Assembly: GCF_023487995.1 (NCBI RefSeq)
Contig: NZ_JAMFKN010000008.1
Span: forward strand, 150,820 to 214,819
Source: Thermohalobaculum sediminis
Lineage (GTDB): Bacteria > Pseudomonadota > Alphaproteobacteria > Rhodobacterales > Rhodobacteraceae
DNA length: 64,000 bases
Direction of reading: 5' to 3'
In this document: positions 41,356-50,650 of the stretch, piece by piece
Position numbering within the stretch: position 1 is the stretch's first letter
Layout: every line of letters starts with the position of its first letter
Position numbers and translations under genes: made by a program
The notes under the pieces: generated by a model
Told to the model about the DNA's origin: nothing
Seen by the model: only the letters and a program-made list of their open reading frames with translations
The model's database searches: none

Positions 41356-42013
41356 GGCCGGCCTCCTCCGCCAGCTGCACCCGCGCCGCGATGCGCAGCG
41401 CCAGCGCGGCGTCCCGTCCGGCGGCCGGCAAGGCCGGGTCATAGGCCGCGCGCAGCACGCGCCGCAACCAGGGCTTCAGGACGACGCCCGCCCGGTCGCC
41501 GACCGACACGATCGGGCTCTCGCCCGCGAAGGCCCGGTCCGACCACAGCAGCAGACCCTGCAACGCCTGGCTCAGCGCGAGCGTTCCGGCCGGAACCTGC
41601 TGCAACGCGGCGTCATAGCGGATCAGGCTGATGCAGGCACGGATCGCGCCATCCTCGTCGAAGCCGAACAGCCGGTACTGGTTCGCGCGCGCCGCCGCGA
41701 GACGGTGCGCGAGCGCGTCGAGGCCTGGGATCAATTGGCCCAGCGCCGGCAGCTCGCCCAGCTCGGCCCAGTCGCGGCAGAAGAAGACAAGGAAGTTCGC
41801 GCCAAGCTCGGGATCCGTGGCGGCAAGCTCCATCCCCGCAAGCCGCGCGACCGAGCCGAGCGCCTCCTCGAAGATGCGGACCCCCGCGTCGTCGGTGCCA
41901 TAGACCATCGGCGCGGGCCGGCGGCCCCACCGCGCGAAGCGGAACGTGCCGTCGCCATGGGTGAACAGCGCCGCCACCGCCGCCGCGGCGTCGGGCGGGT
42001 CTGCCTCAGCCAT
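41348..42013 (-). CDS. Uncharacterised protein coupled to ruvB and ybgC
   Basis: The product is 221 residues from the ATG at 42013, chosen because it gives the smallest overlap with ruvB (8 bases); further in-frame starts lie 2 and 12 codons upstream. The C-terminus overlaps ybgC by 8 bases. No membrane helix or signal peptide is visible. The sequence has [20 protein letters not shown] near the N-terminus, then FVVFFCRDW-like and [15 protein letters not shown] regions, with two acidic patches. I do not recognise a named domain. The tight packing between Holliday-junction and Tol-Pal genes suggests a real protein. Function is unknown. Confidence 0.78.
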   Translation of the reverse strand: MAEADPPDAAAAVAALFTHGDGTFRFARWGRRPAPMVYGTDDAGVRIFEEALGSVARLAGMELAATDPELGANFLVFFCRDWAELGELPALGQLIPGLDALAHRLAAARANQYRLFGFDEDGAIRACISLIRYDAALQQVPAGTLALSQALQGLLLWSDRAFAGESPIVSVGDRAGVVLKPWLRRVLRAAYDPALPAAGRDAALALRIAARVQLAEEAGHA

Positions 42014-43052
42014 CGCCATCGCCGAACAGCGCCGCCTGCTCGCTCCCACGCGGCGGTGTCAGCCCCAGGTGCCGCCAGGCGCCGCGCGTGAGCATCCTGC
42101 CCCGCGGGGTGCGGGCGACGAGGCCCGCCTGCATCAGGAACGGCTCAATCACCTCCTCGATGGCGTCCCGCGCCTCCGAGAGCGCTGCCGCCATGGTCTC
42201 GACCCCCACCGGACCGCCGCCGTAATGCTCGGCGATCGTCGTCAGATACCTCCGGTCGGCGCCGTCGAGGCCCAGGTGATCGACCCCCAGCCGCTCCAAC
42301 GCCCGGTCGGCGAGCGCGCGCGTGAGCCGCCCTTCGGTCTCGACCAGCGCGAAATCGGCCACCCGGCGCAGCAGCCGCCCGGCGATGCGCGGCGTGCCGC
42401 GGGCCCGCCGCGCGATCTCGGCCACGCCATCGGCCTCGGCCTGCAGGCCCATCAGCCGCGCCGCACGCCCCACGATCAGCGCAAGCTCGTCATGGGTGTA
42501 GAACTCCAGCCGCGTGGGGATGCCGAAGCGGTCGCGCAGCGGCGTGGTCAGCAGGCCCAGCCGGGTCGTCGCGCCGATCAGCGTGAATGGCGCGAGGTCG
42601 ATGCGCACCGTCCGCGCCGCAGGCCCCTCGCCGATCACGAGGTCGAGCTCGAAATCCTCCATCGCCGGATACAGGATCTCCTCGACCACCGGGCTCAGGC
42701 GGTGGATCTCGTCGATGAACAGCACGTCGCGCGGCTCGAGGTTGGTCAGCACGGCGGCGAGATCGCCCGCCTTGGCGATCACCGGCCCCGAGGTCATGCG
42801 GAAATTCACCCCCAGCTCGCGCGCCACGATCTGTGCGAGCGTGGTCTTTCCCAGACCCGGAGGGCCATAGAGCAGCAGATGGTCCATCGACTGCCCCCGC
42901 CGCCGGGCGGCCTCGATGAACACGCGCAGGTTCGCCCGCGCCTCGGCCTGGCCGGTGAAATCGTCCAGCGTCTGCGGACGCAGCGCGCGCTCCTCGGCCT
43001 CGGCATCGCCGGGCTGAGGGGCGGGGCGCAGGATCGGGTCGGGGTTTGCCAT
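42006..43052 (-). CDS. ruvB: Holliday junction DNA helicase subunit RuvB
   Basis: The 348-residue AAA+ motor has the P-loop [13 protein letters not shown] and the Walker B motif [11 protein letters not shown]. The sensor segment [19 protein letters not shown] is present, along with the C-terminal winged-helix domain that carries the arginine finger region ([10 protein letters not shown]) and a [12 protein letters not shown] motif. It drives branch migration on a RuvA tetramer. The ATG at 43052 is followed by the typical MANPDPIL leader. It is 10 bases downstream of ruvA. Confidence 0.97.
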   Translation of the reverse strand: MANPDPILRPAPQPGDAEAEERALRPQTLDDFTGQAEARANLRVFIEAARRRGQSMDHLLLYGPPGLGKTTLAQIVARELGVNFRMTSGPVIAKAGDLAAVLTNLEPRDVLFIDEIHRLSPVVEEILYPAMEDFELDLVIGEGPAARTVRIDLAPFTLIGATTRLGLLTTPLRDRFGIPTRLEFYTHDELALIVGRAARLMGLQAEADGVAEIARRARGTPRIAGRLLRRVADFALVETEGRLTRALADRALERLGVDHLGLDGADRRYLTTIAEHYGGGPVGVETMAAALSEARDAIEEVIEPFLMQAGLVARTPRGRMLTRGAWRHLGLTPPRGSEQAALFGDGDG

Positions 43053-43062
43053 CGGGCCGAGC

Positions 43063-43746
43063 CTAGGTCGCCGGGGCAAGGCGCTTCAAGGCCGACTTGA
43101 TCAGCCCGGCCGCGTCCGCCCCGCCATCGCCCGACGCCTCCGCCACCGCGCGCGCCGCCTCGCCCCGGTCGTAACCCAGGTTGACCAGCGCCGAGAGCGC
43201 GTCCGCCACCGCGTCCGCCGCCATCGCCGCGGCTGGTGCGGTGCCCCCGGCCGCGCCCGCGGCCGCGGCCACGGCGAGCGGGGGCGCCTCGCCCCCCGAG
43301 ACGGGGCCGGCCCTGCCCCGGACCCCCGCGCCCAGCGCCATGATCGAGGGCGCCTTGTCCTTCAGCTCGTTCACCACCCGCGCCGCCAGCTTCGGCCCGA
43401 CCCCCGGCGCGCGCTTGATGGCCATCGCATCGCCCAGCGCCAGCGCTCGGCTCACGCCGTCCGGGCCCAGCGCGCCGAGGATCGCGAGCGAAACCTTCGC
43501 CCCCACCCCCTGCACCGAGGTGAGCAGCCGGTGCCATTCCCGCTCGGTCACCGAGCGGAAGCCATAGAGCTGCATCAGGTCCTCGCGGACCACCAGTTCG
43601 GTGTAGAGCGCCGCGACCTCGCCCGGCGCGGGCAGGGACGCGAGCGTCGCCGGCGCGCAATGGATGATGTAGCCTACCCCCGCCGCCTCGATCAGCGCGT
43701 GGTCCTCGGCCACGTAGTCGACCCGGCCGGTGATCTTGCCGATCAT
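43063..43746 (-). CDS. ruvA: Holliday junction-binding protein RuvA
   Basis: The 227-residue protein has the N-terminal OB-fold ([28 protein letters not shown]) and helix-hairpin-helix motifs ([19 protein letters not shown] and [19 protein letters not shown]). A long Ala/Gly linker leads to the C-terminal UBA-like domain III ([20 protein letters not shown]) that contacts RuvB. The linker is longer than in E. coli RuvA (203 residues). It overlaps ruvC by 4 bases (ATGA), giving the order ruvC-ruvA-ruvB. Confidence 0.97.
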   Translation of the reverse strand: MIGKITGRVDYVAEDHALIEAAGVGYIIHCAPATLASLPAPGEVAALYTELVVREDLMQLYGFRSVTEREWHRLLTSVQGVGAKVSLAILGALGPDGVSRALALGDAMAIKRAPGVGPKLAARVVNELKDKAPSIMALGAGVRGRAGPVSGGEAPPLAVAAAAGAAGGTAPAAAMAADAVADALSALVNLGYDRGEAARAVAEASGDGGADAAGLIKSALKRLAPAT

Positions 43747-44246
43747 GCGCGCGCCTCCAGCGCCGCGGCCAGGCGCGCGCCGCTGCCCGCGTTCCAGGCA
43801 TGGCAGATCGCGATGGCAAGGGCATCGGCCGCGTCCGGGCTCTCGAAGCTCACGCCCGGCAGCAGCATCCGCACCATGTGCTGGACCTGCGCCTTCTCGG
43901 CATGGCCCACGCCAACCACGGCCTTCTTGACGGCATTCGGGGCGTATTCGGCGACCGGGATCCCCCTCTGCGCCGGGACCAGAAGCGAGATCGCCCGCGC
44001 CTGCCCCAGCTTGAGGGTCCCGGCGGCGTCCTTGTTGACGAAGGTGTGCTCGACCGCCGCGCAGTCAGGCGCAAAACGCCCGACCACGCCCTCGATCCCC
44101 GCATGGAGCGCCGCCAGACGCACCGCGAGATCGCCGTCACCCGAAAGGCAGGCGCCGTTCGCCACGTGGGTGAGCCGGCTGCCATGCACGTCGACGACGC
44201 CCCAGCCGGTACGCCGGAGGCCCGGATCGAAGCCGATCACCCGCAT
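43743..44246 (-). CDS. ruvC: Crossover junction endodeoxyribonuclease RuvC
   Basis: The 167-residue RNase-H-like resolvase starts with [17 protein letters not shown], placing the first catalytic aspartate at residue 7. The second acidic residue lies in AVEHTFVN, and the C-terminal [12 protein letters not shown] supplies the last two. It cuts Holliday junctions symmetrically. The start at 44246 is fixed by the FDPG motif. Upstream lies a 245-base divergent region shared with the DUF1127 gene. Confidence 0.97.
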   Translation of the reverse strand: MRVIGFDPGLRRTGWGVVDVHGSRLTHVANGACLSGDGDLAVRLAALHAGIEGVVGRFAPDCAAVEHTFVNKDAAGTLKLGQARAISLLVPAQRGIPVAEYAPNAVKKAVVGVGHAEKAQVQHMVRMLLPGVSFESPDAADALAIAICHAWNAGSGARLAAALEARA

Positions 44247-44408
44247 CGAATTCCCCTCGCCGCGACAGTTCCGCAACGCCTAGCACGAAAGGGGAACGCC
44301 CGCCAGCGCGCAGATACCGGAAAACGACTTTTGCAGGTGCGAAACGGTCGCTTTTGTGCGCCGCACAAGACCCGGCAAAACCGCAACTCAGCCATGCGTT
44401 TATCACAA

Positions 44409-44437
44409 TTGTTGAAATGCCGGGCACGCCCTATCTG
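44409..44437 (+). promoter_or_regulatory. Candidate promoter of the DUF1127 gene
   Basis: TTGTTG (44409-44414) and TATCTG (44432-44437) are separated by 17 bases in one of the few AT-rich stretches of this region. The -10 box lies 54 bases before the DUF1127 ATG. The match to the sigma-70 consensus is moderate, and the call is from pattern only. Confidence 0.4.
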
Positions 44438-44491
44438 CCGGCAATCAACGGGCAAGGCCCAGTGCAAGTTTCCGATCGAGGAGGCGCCGCC

Positions 44492-44710
44492 ATGGCGATC
44501 ACCACCAACACCCAGACCACGCTGCCGCTCGGCGCGATCACCCTCTACCGTGTCGTGTCGGGCCTGTCCGAGGCCATTTCCCGCGTCCAGGCGTGGCGCG
44601 ATGCGCGCCGGACCGCGCAGATCCTGAGCGGGCTGAGCACCCGGCAGCTCGAGGATATCGGCCTCACCCGCGCGGACATCGAGACGCTGGTCACCACCGG
44701 CCGTTTCTGA
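44492..44710 (+). CDS. DUF1127 small protein
   Basis: The 72-residue protein is preceded by a GAGGAGG ribosome-binding site. It has a variable N-terminus and a C-terminal DUF1127 domain (RDARRTAQILSGLSTRQLED followed by IGLTRADIE), an Arg-rich helix plus a conserved LxDIGLxRxDI motif. Several DUF1127 proteins in alphaproteobacteria are linked to phosphate starvation, RNA turnover or small-RNA control. It stands alone between its own promoter-like element and a terminator at 44753, so it is probably a monocistronic gene, which fits the stand-alone expression reported for this family. Confidence 0.88.
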   Translation: MAITTNTQTTLPLGAITLYRVVSGLSEAISRVQAWRDARRTAQILSGLSTRQLEDIGLTRADIETLVTTGRF

Positions 44711-44752
44711 CATCCGGCCCGGGCCTTGCGCCCGGGACGATGACGCCGATGC

Positions 44753-44776
44753 AGGCCGCCCGCCCGGGCGGCCTTT
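44753..44776 (+). terminator. Rho-independent terminator of the DUF1127 gene
   Basis: A perfect 9-base stem, AGGCCGCCC (44753-44761) with its complement (44766-44774), encloses a GCCC loop and is followed by TTT and then CGCGTTCT. It is located 42 bases after the DUF1127 stop. A second hairpin (44718-44736, stem CCCGGGC) lies just before it. Confidence 0.7.
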
Positions 44777-44810
44777 CGCGTTCTGGGCCGTGCGCCCGGT
44801 CGCCGCGCGC

Positions 44811-45683
44811 TCAGCCGCGGCGCATCAGCAGGGTCGACCAGGCATCCAGCCGCAGCCGCTTCTCGGGCGTGAAGCCGTGGCCGCGGAACACCGCCTCGAC
44901 GCCCGCCACCTGCGCGTGCAGCAGCCCCGACAGCACCGCGCGCCCGCCCGGCGCCAGGTGCCGCGCGATCTGCGGCGCCAGCCGCTTCAGCGGCGCGGCG
45001 AGGATGTTCGCGAAAACGAGGTCATAGGGCGCGAGCGCCGGCGCGAGACCGCCGCGGAACCCCGCTGCGGTCCCCGTCCGCACCCAGGGGTGCAGCCGGT
45101 TCGCCACGGCATTGGCCTGCGCCGTCGCGGCCGCCACGGGGTCGATGTCGGTGCAGACCACGGGCACCCGCCAGACCCGCGCCGCCGCCATCCCCAGAAC
45201 GCCCGTGCCGCAGCCGATATCCGCGACCCGGCGCGCCTTCAGGCCGTGGCGCAGCAGGTGATCGAGCATCATCAGGCAACCCTGCGTGGTGCCGTGATGC
45301 CCGGTGCCGAAGGCCATCGCCGCCTCGATCATCAGCCCCGGCCGGTTCGGTGGCACGCTCGCCGCATCGTGCGGGCCGAAGACCACGAAGCGCCCGGCCT
45401 CGATCGGGTGCAGCTCGCGCCGCACCTGCGCCACCCAGTCGCGATCCTCGACCCGGCTGACGGCGAAGGGCTTCGCGCCATGCATGGCCGCCAGCACCGC
45501 CAGCGCCCCCTCGTCCGGCCGTTCGAGAAAATACCCCCCTACCTCCCAGCGCCCAGTGCCGTCCTCGATCTCGAAGACGCCGAGGCCCGTGGGCGCGGGG
45601 TGCAGCAGCTCCTCCATCGCGGCACCCAGCGCGGACGCCGCGGGCTCGCCCGCGATGGTGGTCAGTGCGGTCCAGGTGGCCAT
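44811..45683 (-). CDS. prmA: Ribosomal protein L11 methyltransferase
   Basis: The 290-residue SAM-dependent methyltransferase modifies L11 at several positions. It shows the RFVVFGPHD substrate strand, the FGTGHHGTTQGCLMML region, the SAM motif DIGCGTGVLGMAAA, the acidic motif II CTDIDPVAA and the NILAAPLKRLAP catalytic segment (an NPP-like motif). Length and order are normal. The ATG is taken at 45683. The adjacent msrA gene ends 109 bases upstream; the gap has only GC-rich sequence without an obvious gene. Confidence 0.94.
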   Translation of the reverse strand: MATWTALTTIAGEPAASALGAAMEELLHPAPTGLGVFEIEDGTGRWEVGGYFLERPDEGALAVLAAMHGAKPFAVSRVEDRDWVAQVRRELHPIEAGRFVVFGPHDAASVPPNRPGLMIEAAMAFGTGHHGTTQGCLMMLDHLLRHGLKARRVADIGCGTGVLGMAAARVWRVPVVCTDIDPVAAATAQANAVANRLHPWVRTGTAAGFRGGLAPALAPYDLVFANILAAPLKRLAPQIARHLAPGGRAVLSGLLHAQVAGVEAVFRGHGFTPEKRLRLDAWSTLLMRRG

Positions 45684-45792
45684 GCCGGCGACTCGCTCCG
45701 TGCTCGTTCCGAGCCGCAGGGCATACGCCGGATTGCAGCGGGCGAAAAGGGGGGCCTCCGGTGCGCCGCAGCCGCGGCCGCCGGCGCTGCGC

Positions 45793-46446
45793 TCAGGCCC
45801 CCGTGCCCACCGGGAAGCTCACGCCAACGCCGCCCACGCCGCAATAGCCGCCGGGGTTCTTGGCGAGATACTGCTGGTGATAGTCCTCGGCGAAATAGAA
45901 GCCGTCGGCGGGCCTGATCTCGGTCGTGATCCGGCCGAAGCCCGCAGCGGTCAGCCGCTCCTGATAGACCGCCCTCGACGCCTCGGCCGCTGTCGCCTGC
46001 GACTCCGTGTAGGTGTAGATCCCGGATCGATATTGCGTGCCCACGTCGTTGCCCTGCCGCATCCCCTGCGTCGGATCGTGCCCTTCCCAGAAGGCCCGGA
46101 GCAGGTCCTCGTATCCGACCCTCGCAGGGTCGTAGACCACGCGCACGACCTCGTTGTGCCCGGTCTGGCCCGAGCACACCTCCTGATAGGTCGCATTCGG
46201 CGTGTAGCCCGCGGCATAACCCACCATCGTCACCCAGACGCCGGGGATCTTCCAGAAGATCCGCTCGACGCCCCAGAAGCAGCCCATGCCGAACATCGCC
46301 ATCTCGGACCCCTCGGGATAGGGGCCGGCCAGCGGTCGGCCGTTGATGAAATGGCTCGTCGCCGTGGCAAGCGGCTCGGCCCGGCCCGGCAGCGCCTGAT
46401 CGGCCTGGGGCATGACCGTCTTTCTTGTGCCGAAGATCCCGAACAT
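45793..46446 (-). CDS. msrA: Peptide methionine-(S)-S-oxide reductase MsrA
   Basis: The product is 217 residues from the ATG at 46446; the frame extends upstream, but that part looks random. The catalytic motif GCFWG puts the nucleophilic Cys at residue 56. The C-terminal [10 protein letters not shown] holds the recycling Cys. The family stretches [20 protein letters not shown] and [15 protein letters not shown] are intact. It repairs S-sulfoxides of methionine in oxidised proteins. About 40 residues precede the catalytic domain ([10 protein letters not shown] is common in this subgroup). It is divergent from the UvrD-type helicase gene. Confidence 0.95.
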   Translation of the reverse strand: MFGIFGTRKTVMPQADQALPGRAEPLATATSHFINGRPLAGPYPEGSEMAMFGMGCFWGVERIFWKIPGVWVTMVGYAAGYTPNATYQEVCSGQTGHNEVVRVVYDPARVGYEDLLRAFWEGHDPTQGMRQGNDVGTQYRSGIYTYTESQATAAEASRAVYQERLTAAGFGRITTEIRPADGFYFAEDYHQQYLAKNPGGYCGVGGVGVSFPVGTGA

Positions 46447-46685
46447 GTCGGCTGGTTCCTCTTGCAGGTTTCGGCCTTCAACTATGGCGCGGCCCGCCCC
46501 CGCGGCAAGGCCGTGAACGCCGACGTGAACGAGGGACCTGCGCGGTCGTCCGCCAGGAACGCCCCGCCGGGCGGCTCCGGCGGCGCGCGGCGCGGCGCGA
46601 CAGGTCCGCAAGACAGGGGAAACCGGGCGAACATGTAGCGAACACACCCTTTCCCGAAGCACATCCGGGCGCTATGCTCCCGCCC

Positions 46686-49076
46686 ATGTCCGAGATGGAG
46701 CAAAGCGAGATCGACGCCTTCGAGGGGTGGGAGAGCGCCCCCCTCTCGCAGCGCGCGCGTCCCGCGCCGCCCTATCTGGCGGGCCTCAACCCCGACCAGC
46801 GCGCGGCGGTCGAGGCGCTCGACGGCCCGGTCCTCGTGCTTGCGGGCGCGGGCACCGGCAAGACACGGGCGCTGACGACGCGGCTTGCCCATCTGATCCA
46901 CGAGCGCCGGGCCTTCCCCAGCCAGATCCTCGCCGTCACCTTCACCAACAAGGCCGCGCGCGAGATGAAGGAGCGGATCGGCGCCCTCCTCGGCAGCGCC
47001 GTCGAGGGGATGCCCTGGCTTGGCACCTTCCATTCGGTCTGCGTCAGGATCCTGCGCCGCCACGCGGAACTTGCAGGCCTCAAGCAGAACTTCACCATCC
47101 TCGACACCGACGACCAGCTCCGCCTGATCCGACAGATCCTCGACGCCGAGGGGATCGACGACAAGCGCTGGCCGGCGCGGCTGTTCGCGTCGCTCATCGA
47201 CCGCTGGAAGAACCGCGCCCTCGGCCCCGACCAGCTCCCGGCCGAGGAGACGTGCTTCGCCGGCGGTCATGCTGCGGCGCTCTACCGGATGTACCAGGAG
47301 CGCCTGCGCACGCTGAACGCGGTCGATTTCGGCGACCTGCTTTTGCATGTCGTCGCGATCTTCCAGCACCATCCGGACGTGCTGGCCGACTACCAGCGGC
47401 GGTTTCGCTACATCCTCGTGGACGAGTATCAGGACACCAACGTCGCCCAGTACCTTTGGCTGAGGCTTCTCGCCGCGCAGCACCGCAACATCTGCTGCGT
47501 GGGCGACGACGACCAGTCGATCTATGGCTGGCGCGGGGCCGAGGTCGGCAACATCCTGCGCTTCGAGCGCGACTTCCCCGGCGCGCGGGTGATCCGGCTC
47601 GAGCAGAACTACCGCTCGACGCCCGACATCCTCGCGGCCGCCTCGGGCGTCATCGCGGCGAACCGCGAGCGACTGGGCAAGACGCTCTGGACCGACGCGA
47701 GCGGTGGCGAGCGGGTGCGCCTGATCGGCCACTGGGACGGCGAGGAGGAAGCCCGCTGGATCGGCGAGGAGATCGAGGCGCTGGCGCGCGGTACCCGCGG
47801 GCACGAGCCGGTCTCGCTCGACGAGACCGCCATCCTGGTGCGCGCCTCCTTCCAGATGCGCGCCTTCGAGGACCGGTTCCTGACCATCGGCCTGCCCTAC
47901 CGCGTGATCGGTGGCCCCCGCTTCTACGAGCGGATGGAGATCCGCGACGCCATGGCCTATTTCCGCGTCGCCGTCAGCCCCGATGACGGCCTCGCCTTCG
48001 AGCGGATCGTGAACACGCCCAAGCGCGGCCTCGGCGACAAGGCGATCCAGCGGCTCAACGTGATCGCGCGCGAGCGGGGCATCAACCTCGTCGAGGCCGC
48101 GCGCCTCGCGGCAGGCGGCGGCGAGGGCATCACGAAGAAGGCGGCCGGCGCGCTGGGCCAGCTGGTCGCGCAGATCGACCGCTGGGGCGAGATGCTGCGC
48201 GGCACCGAGGTCGGCCATGTCGAGCTGGCCGAGATCATCCTCGACGAGTCGGGCTACACCGCGATGTGGCAGGCCGATCGCGGCCCCGAGGCGCCGGGCA
48301 GGCTCGAGAACCTCAAGGAACTGGTGCAGGCACTCGAAGAGTTCGAGAACCTGCAGGGCTTCCTCGAGCATGTGAGCCTGGTGATGGACAACGAGCGCGA
48401 CGATGGCGGCGCGAAGGTCTCGATCATGACGCTGCACGGCGCCAAGGGCCTCGAATTCCCGGCTGTCTTCCTGCCGGGGTGGGAGGACGGCCTCTTTCCC
48501 TCGCAGCGCTCGATGGACGAGAATGGCATCAAGGGGCTCGAGGAGGAGCGCCGCCTCGCCTATGTCGGCCTCACCCGCGCCCGCCGCCACCTGACCGTGA
48601 GCTTCGCCGCGAACCGCCACGTCTATGGTCGCTGGCAGTCGGCCCTGCCCTCACGCTTCATCGACGAGCTGCCGCCCGAAACGGTCGAGGTCCTGACACC
48701 GCCCGGCCTCTATGGCGGCGGCTTTGGCGCGGCGGCGGCGCAGGGGGCGCAAGGAACGCCGGGATCGCGGCTCGAGCGCGCCGCCGCCGAGGCCTCGACC
48801 TACAACTCGCCGGGCTGGAAGCGCATGGCGGACCGCCGCGGCAGCCCCGACGCCGCCCGCGTGCGCACCGCCCGCCCCACCGTGACCGAGGCCACGGCCA
48901 CGCATCTCGACGCCGGGACGCGCGTCTTCCACCAGAAATTCGGCTACGGCCGAATCACGGGCGTCGACGGCGACAAGCTCACCGTCGAGTTCGAGAAGGC
49001 GGGCGAGAAGAAAGTCGTTGCCTCCTACGTCGCACCGGCGGAAAAACAGGACGGCAGCGACGACATCCCCTTCTGA
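46686..49076 (+). CDS. uvrD: UvrD/PcrA-type superfamily 1 DNA helicase
   Basis: The 796-residue 3'-5' helicase has motif I AGAGTGKTRAL (about 53-63), motif Ia TFTNKAAREM, motif II VDEYQDTN, motif III GDDDQSIYGWRG, motif IV RLEQNYRST, motif V MTLHGAKGLEF and motif VI YVGLTRARR. The C-terminal tail ends in a tudor-like region, TRVFHQKFGYGRITGVDGD, as in PcrA/UvrD proteins that bind RNA polymerase. It acts in mismatch and excision repair and fork restart. The start could be four codons upstream (MLPPMSEM). Length is as expected. Confidence 0.96.
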   Translation: MSEMEQSEIDAFEGWESAPLSQRARPAPPYLAGLNPDQRAAVEALDGPVLVLAGAGTGKTRALTTRLAHLIHERRAFPSQILAVTFTNKAAREMKERIGALLGSAVEGMPWLGTFHSVCVRILRRHAELAGLKQNFTILDTDDQLRLIRQILDAEGIDDKRWPARLFASLIDRWKNRALGPDQLPAEETCFAGGHAAALYRMYQERLRTLNAVDFGDLLLHVVAIFQHHPDVLADYQRRFRYILVDEYQDTNVAQYLWLRLLAAQHRNICCVGDDDQSIYGWRGAEVGNILRFERDFPGARVIRLEQNYRSTPDILAAASGVIAANRERLGKTLWTDASGGERVRLIGHWDGEEEARWIGEEIEALARGTRGHEPVSLDETAILVRASFQMRAFEDRFLTIGLPYRVIGGPRFYERMEIRDAMAYFRVAVSPDDGLAFERIVNTPKRGLGDKAIQRLNVIARERGINLVEAARLAAGGGEGITKKAAGALGQLVAQIDRWGEMLRGTEVGHVELAEIILDESGYTAMWQADRGPEAPGRLENLKELVQALEEFENLQGFLEHVSLVMDNERDDGGAKVSIMTLHGAKGLEFPAVFLPGWEDGLFPSQRSMDENGIKGLEEERRLAYVGLTRARRHLTVSFAANRHVYGRWQSALPSRFIDELPPETVEVLTPPGLYGGGFGAAAAQGAQGTPGSRLERAAAEASTYNSPGWKRMADRRGSPDAARVRTARPTVTEATATHLDAGTRVFHQKFGYGRITGVDGDKLTVEFEKAGEKKVVASYVAPAEKQDGSDDIPF

Positions 49077-49127
49077 TCCCACAGGGCGCCGCCCACCTGC
49101 CTGCGCGCGCCGAGGCTCCCCGCACCG

Positions 49128-50576
49128 ATGCACGACTTCCGACCTGTAGGGCGACTGATCGGGCAACTGGGCGTGGTGCTGGCGATCAGCATGCTCGTGC
49201 CCGCGGGGCTCGACGCCTGGGACCGGCACGACAACTGGCGGGGCTTCCTTCTCGCGGCCTTCGTCACCGCGGCGGGCGGGTTGTCGCTGGCGGTGGTCAC
49301 GCGCGGCAGCGACCTCCGCGGCCTCAACCGGCGGCAGGCCTTCCTCGTGACGGTGCTCGTCTGGGCGATCCTGCCAGTCTGCGGCGCGCTGCCCTTCGTG
49401 TTCGGCGCCCCGGGCTCGTCCTTCACCGACGGCTATTTCGAGGCGATGTCCGCCCTCACCACGACGGGGGCCACGGTGTTTGCGGGGCTCGACACGGCGC
49501 CGCGCGGGATGTTGCTGTGGCGCGGCATGATGCAATGGTTCGGCGGCGTCGGCATCATCGTCGTGGCGATCGTGTTTCTGCCGGCGCTCAGGATCGGCGG
49601 CATGCAGTTCTTCCGCTCGGAGAGCTTCGACCTCTCGGGCGACATCGTGCCCCGCGCGACCGAGATCGCGGGCTCGCTCGCCTGGATCTATGTGGGTCTG
49701 ACGGCGGCCTGTGGCATAGGCTACTCGCTGGCCGGCATGTCGGGCTTCGACGCCGTGGTGCACGCAATGACAACGCTGTCCACCGGGGGGATGGGAAACT
49801 ACGACTCGGGCTTCGAGCATTTCTCGGAGGCCGCGCATTACAACGGCGTGCTGTTCATGGTTCTCGCCGCCCTGCCGTTCGTGCGCTTCATCCAGCTTGC
49901 CCGCGGCTCGGCACAGCCACTCTGGCGTGACAGCCAGGTGCGCGCCTTCGTCGCCATCCTCGGCGCGGGCATCCTGCTCGTCGCGGCCTGGCTGGTCTGG
50001 CACGACCACCACGGACCGCGCGACGCGCTGCGCGAGGCGGCCTTCAACCTCACCTCGGTGATGACCGGCACGGGATATGCCTCGGACGCCTATGACCGGT
50101 GGGGCGGCTTCGCCGTCGCCATCTTCTTCATCTGGGCGCTGATCGGCGGATGCTCGGGATCGACATCCTGCTCGGGCAAGGTCTTCCGCTACCAGATCCT
50201 CTATGCGGCGCTCGTGGTCCAGATCAAGCGCGTGCACAGCCCGAACGGCGTCTTCCCACTGCGCTACCAGGGGCGGCCCGTGGACCCCGAGATCGTCTCG
50301 TCGATCATGGGATTTTTCTTCGTCTTCGTGGTCTGCCTGTCGATCTGGTCGATCCTGCTCTCCCTGATGGGGTATGACACGCTCACCGCGATGTCGGGAT
50401 CGGTCGCGACGCTGGCGAATGTCGGGCCGGGGCTTGGCCCGGTGATCGGCCCGTCGGGGAACTTCATGCCGCTCACCGACACCGCGAAATGGCTGCTCAG
50501 CTTCGGGATGCTGTTGGGCCGGCTCGAGTTTCTCAGCGTGCTGGTGCTGTTCACGCCGCTTTTCTGGCGCAGGTGA
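49128..50576 (+). CDS. trkH: Trk-type potassium uptake protein TrkH
   Basis: The 482-residue membrane protein is built from four M1-pore-M2 units. Selectivity-filter-like segments occur at TTTGATVFAG, STGGMGN, TGTGYASD and near LANVGPGLGP, with the glycine of each filter in place. The KtrB/TrkH-specific GGCSGST segment is present. It imports K+ in symport with protons when assembled with the nucleotide-binding ring TrkA, which is not encoded here. The N-terminus MHDFRPVGRLIGQLGVVLAIS is typical. The ATG is 51 bases behind the helicase gene. Confidence 0.94.
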   Translation: MHDFRPVGRLIGQLGVVLAISMLVPAGLDAWDRHDNWRGFLLAAFVTAAGGLSLAVVTRGSDLRGLNRRQAFLVTVLVWAILPVCGALPFVFGAPGSSFTDGYFEAMSALTTTGATVFAGLDTAPRGMLLWRGMMQWFGGVGIIVVAIVFLPALRIGGMQFFRSESFDLSGDIVPRATEIAGSLAWIYVGLTAACGIGYSLAGMSGFDAVVHAMTTLSTGGMGNYDSGFEHFSEAAHYNGVLFMVLAALPFVRFIQLARGSAQPLWRDSQVRAFVAILGAGILLVAAWLVWHDHHGPRDALREAAFNLTSVMTGTGYASDAYDRWGGFAVAIFFIWALIGGCSGSTSCSGKVFRYQILYAALVVQIKRVHSPNGVFPLRYQGRPVDPEIVSSIMGFFFVFVVCLSIWSILLSLMGYDTLTAMSGSVATLANVGPGLGPVIGPSGNFMPLTDTAKWLLSFGMLLGRLEFLSVLVLFTPLFWRR

Positions 50577-50650
50577 TTGACCTCGGCGCCTGCGCCTGCA
50601 TTGTCTGGCAGGCGAGCGCCGCGACGCAGACGGGAATTCATGGACCGATA

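Noticed and set aside
44718..44736. Hairpin after the DUF1127 gene (stem CCCGGGC)
   Set aside because: No T-run follows. The second hairpin at 44753-44776 is the better terminator; the first may be part of the same structure.
46482..48620. Minus-strand frame of 712 codons within the helicase gene
   Set aside because: It overlaps an intact UvrD-type helicase in which all seven helicase motifs are visible; shadow frame.
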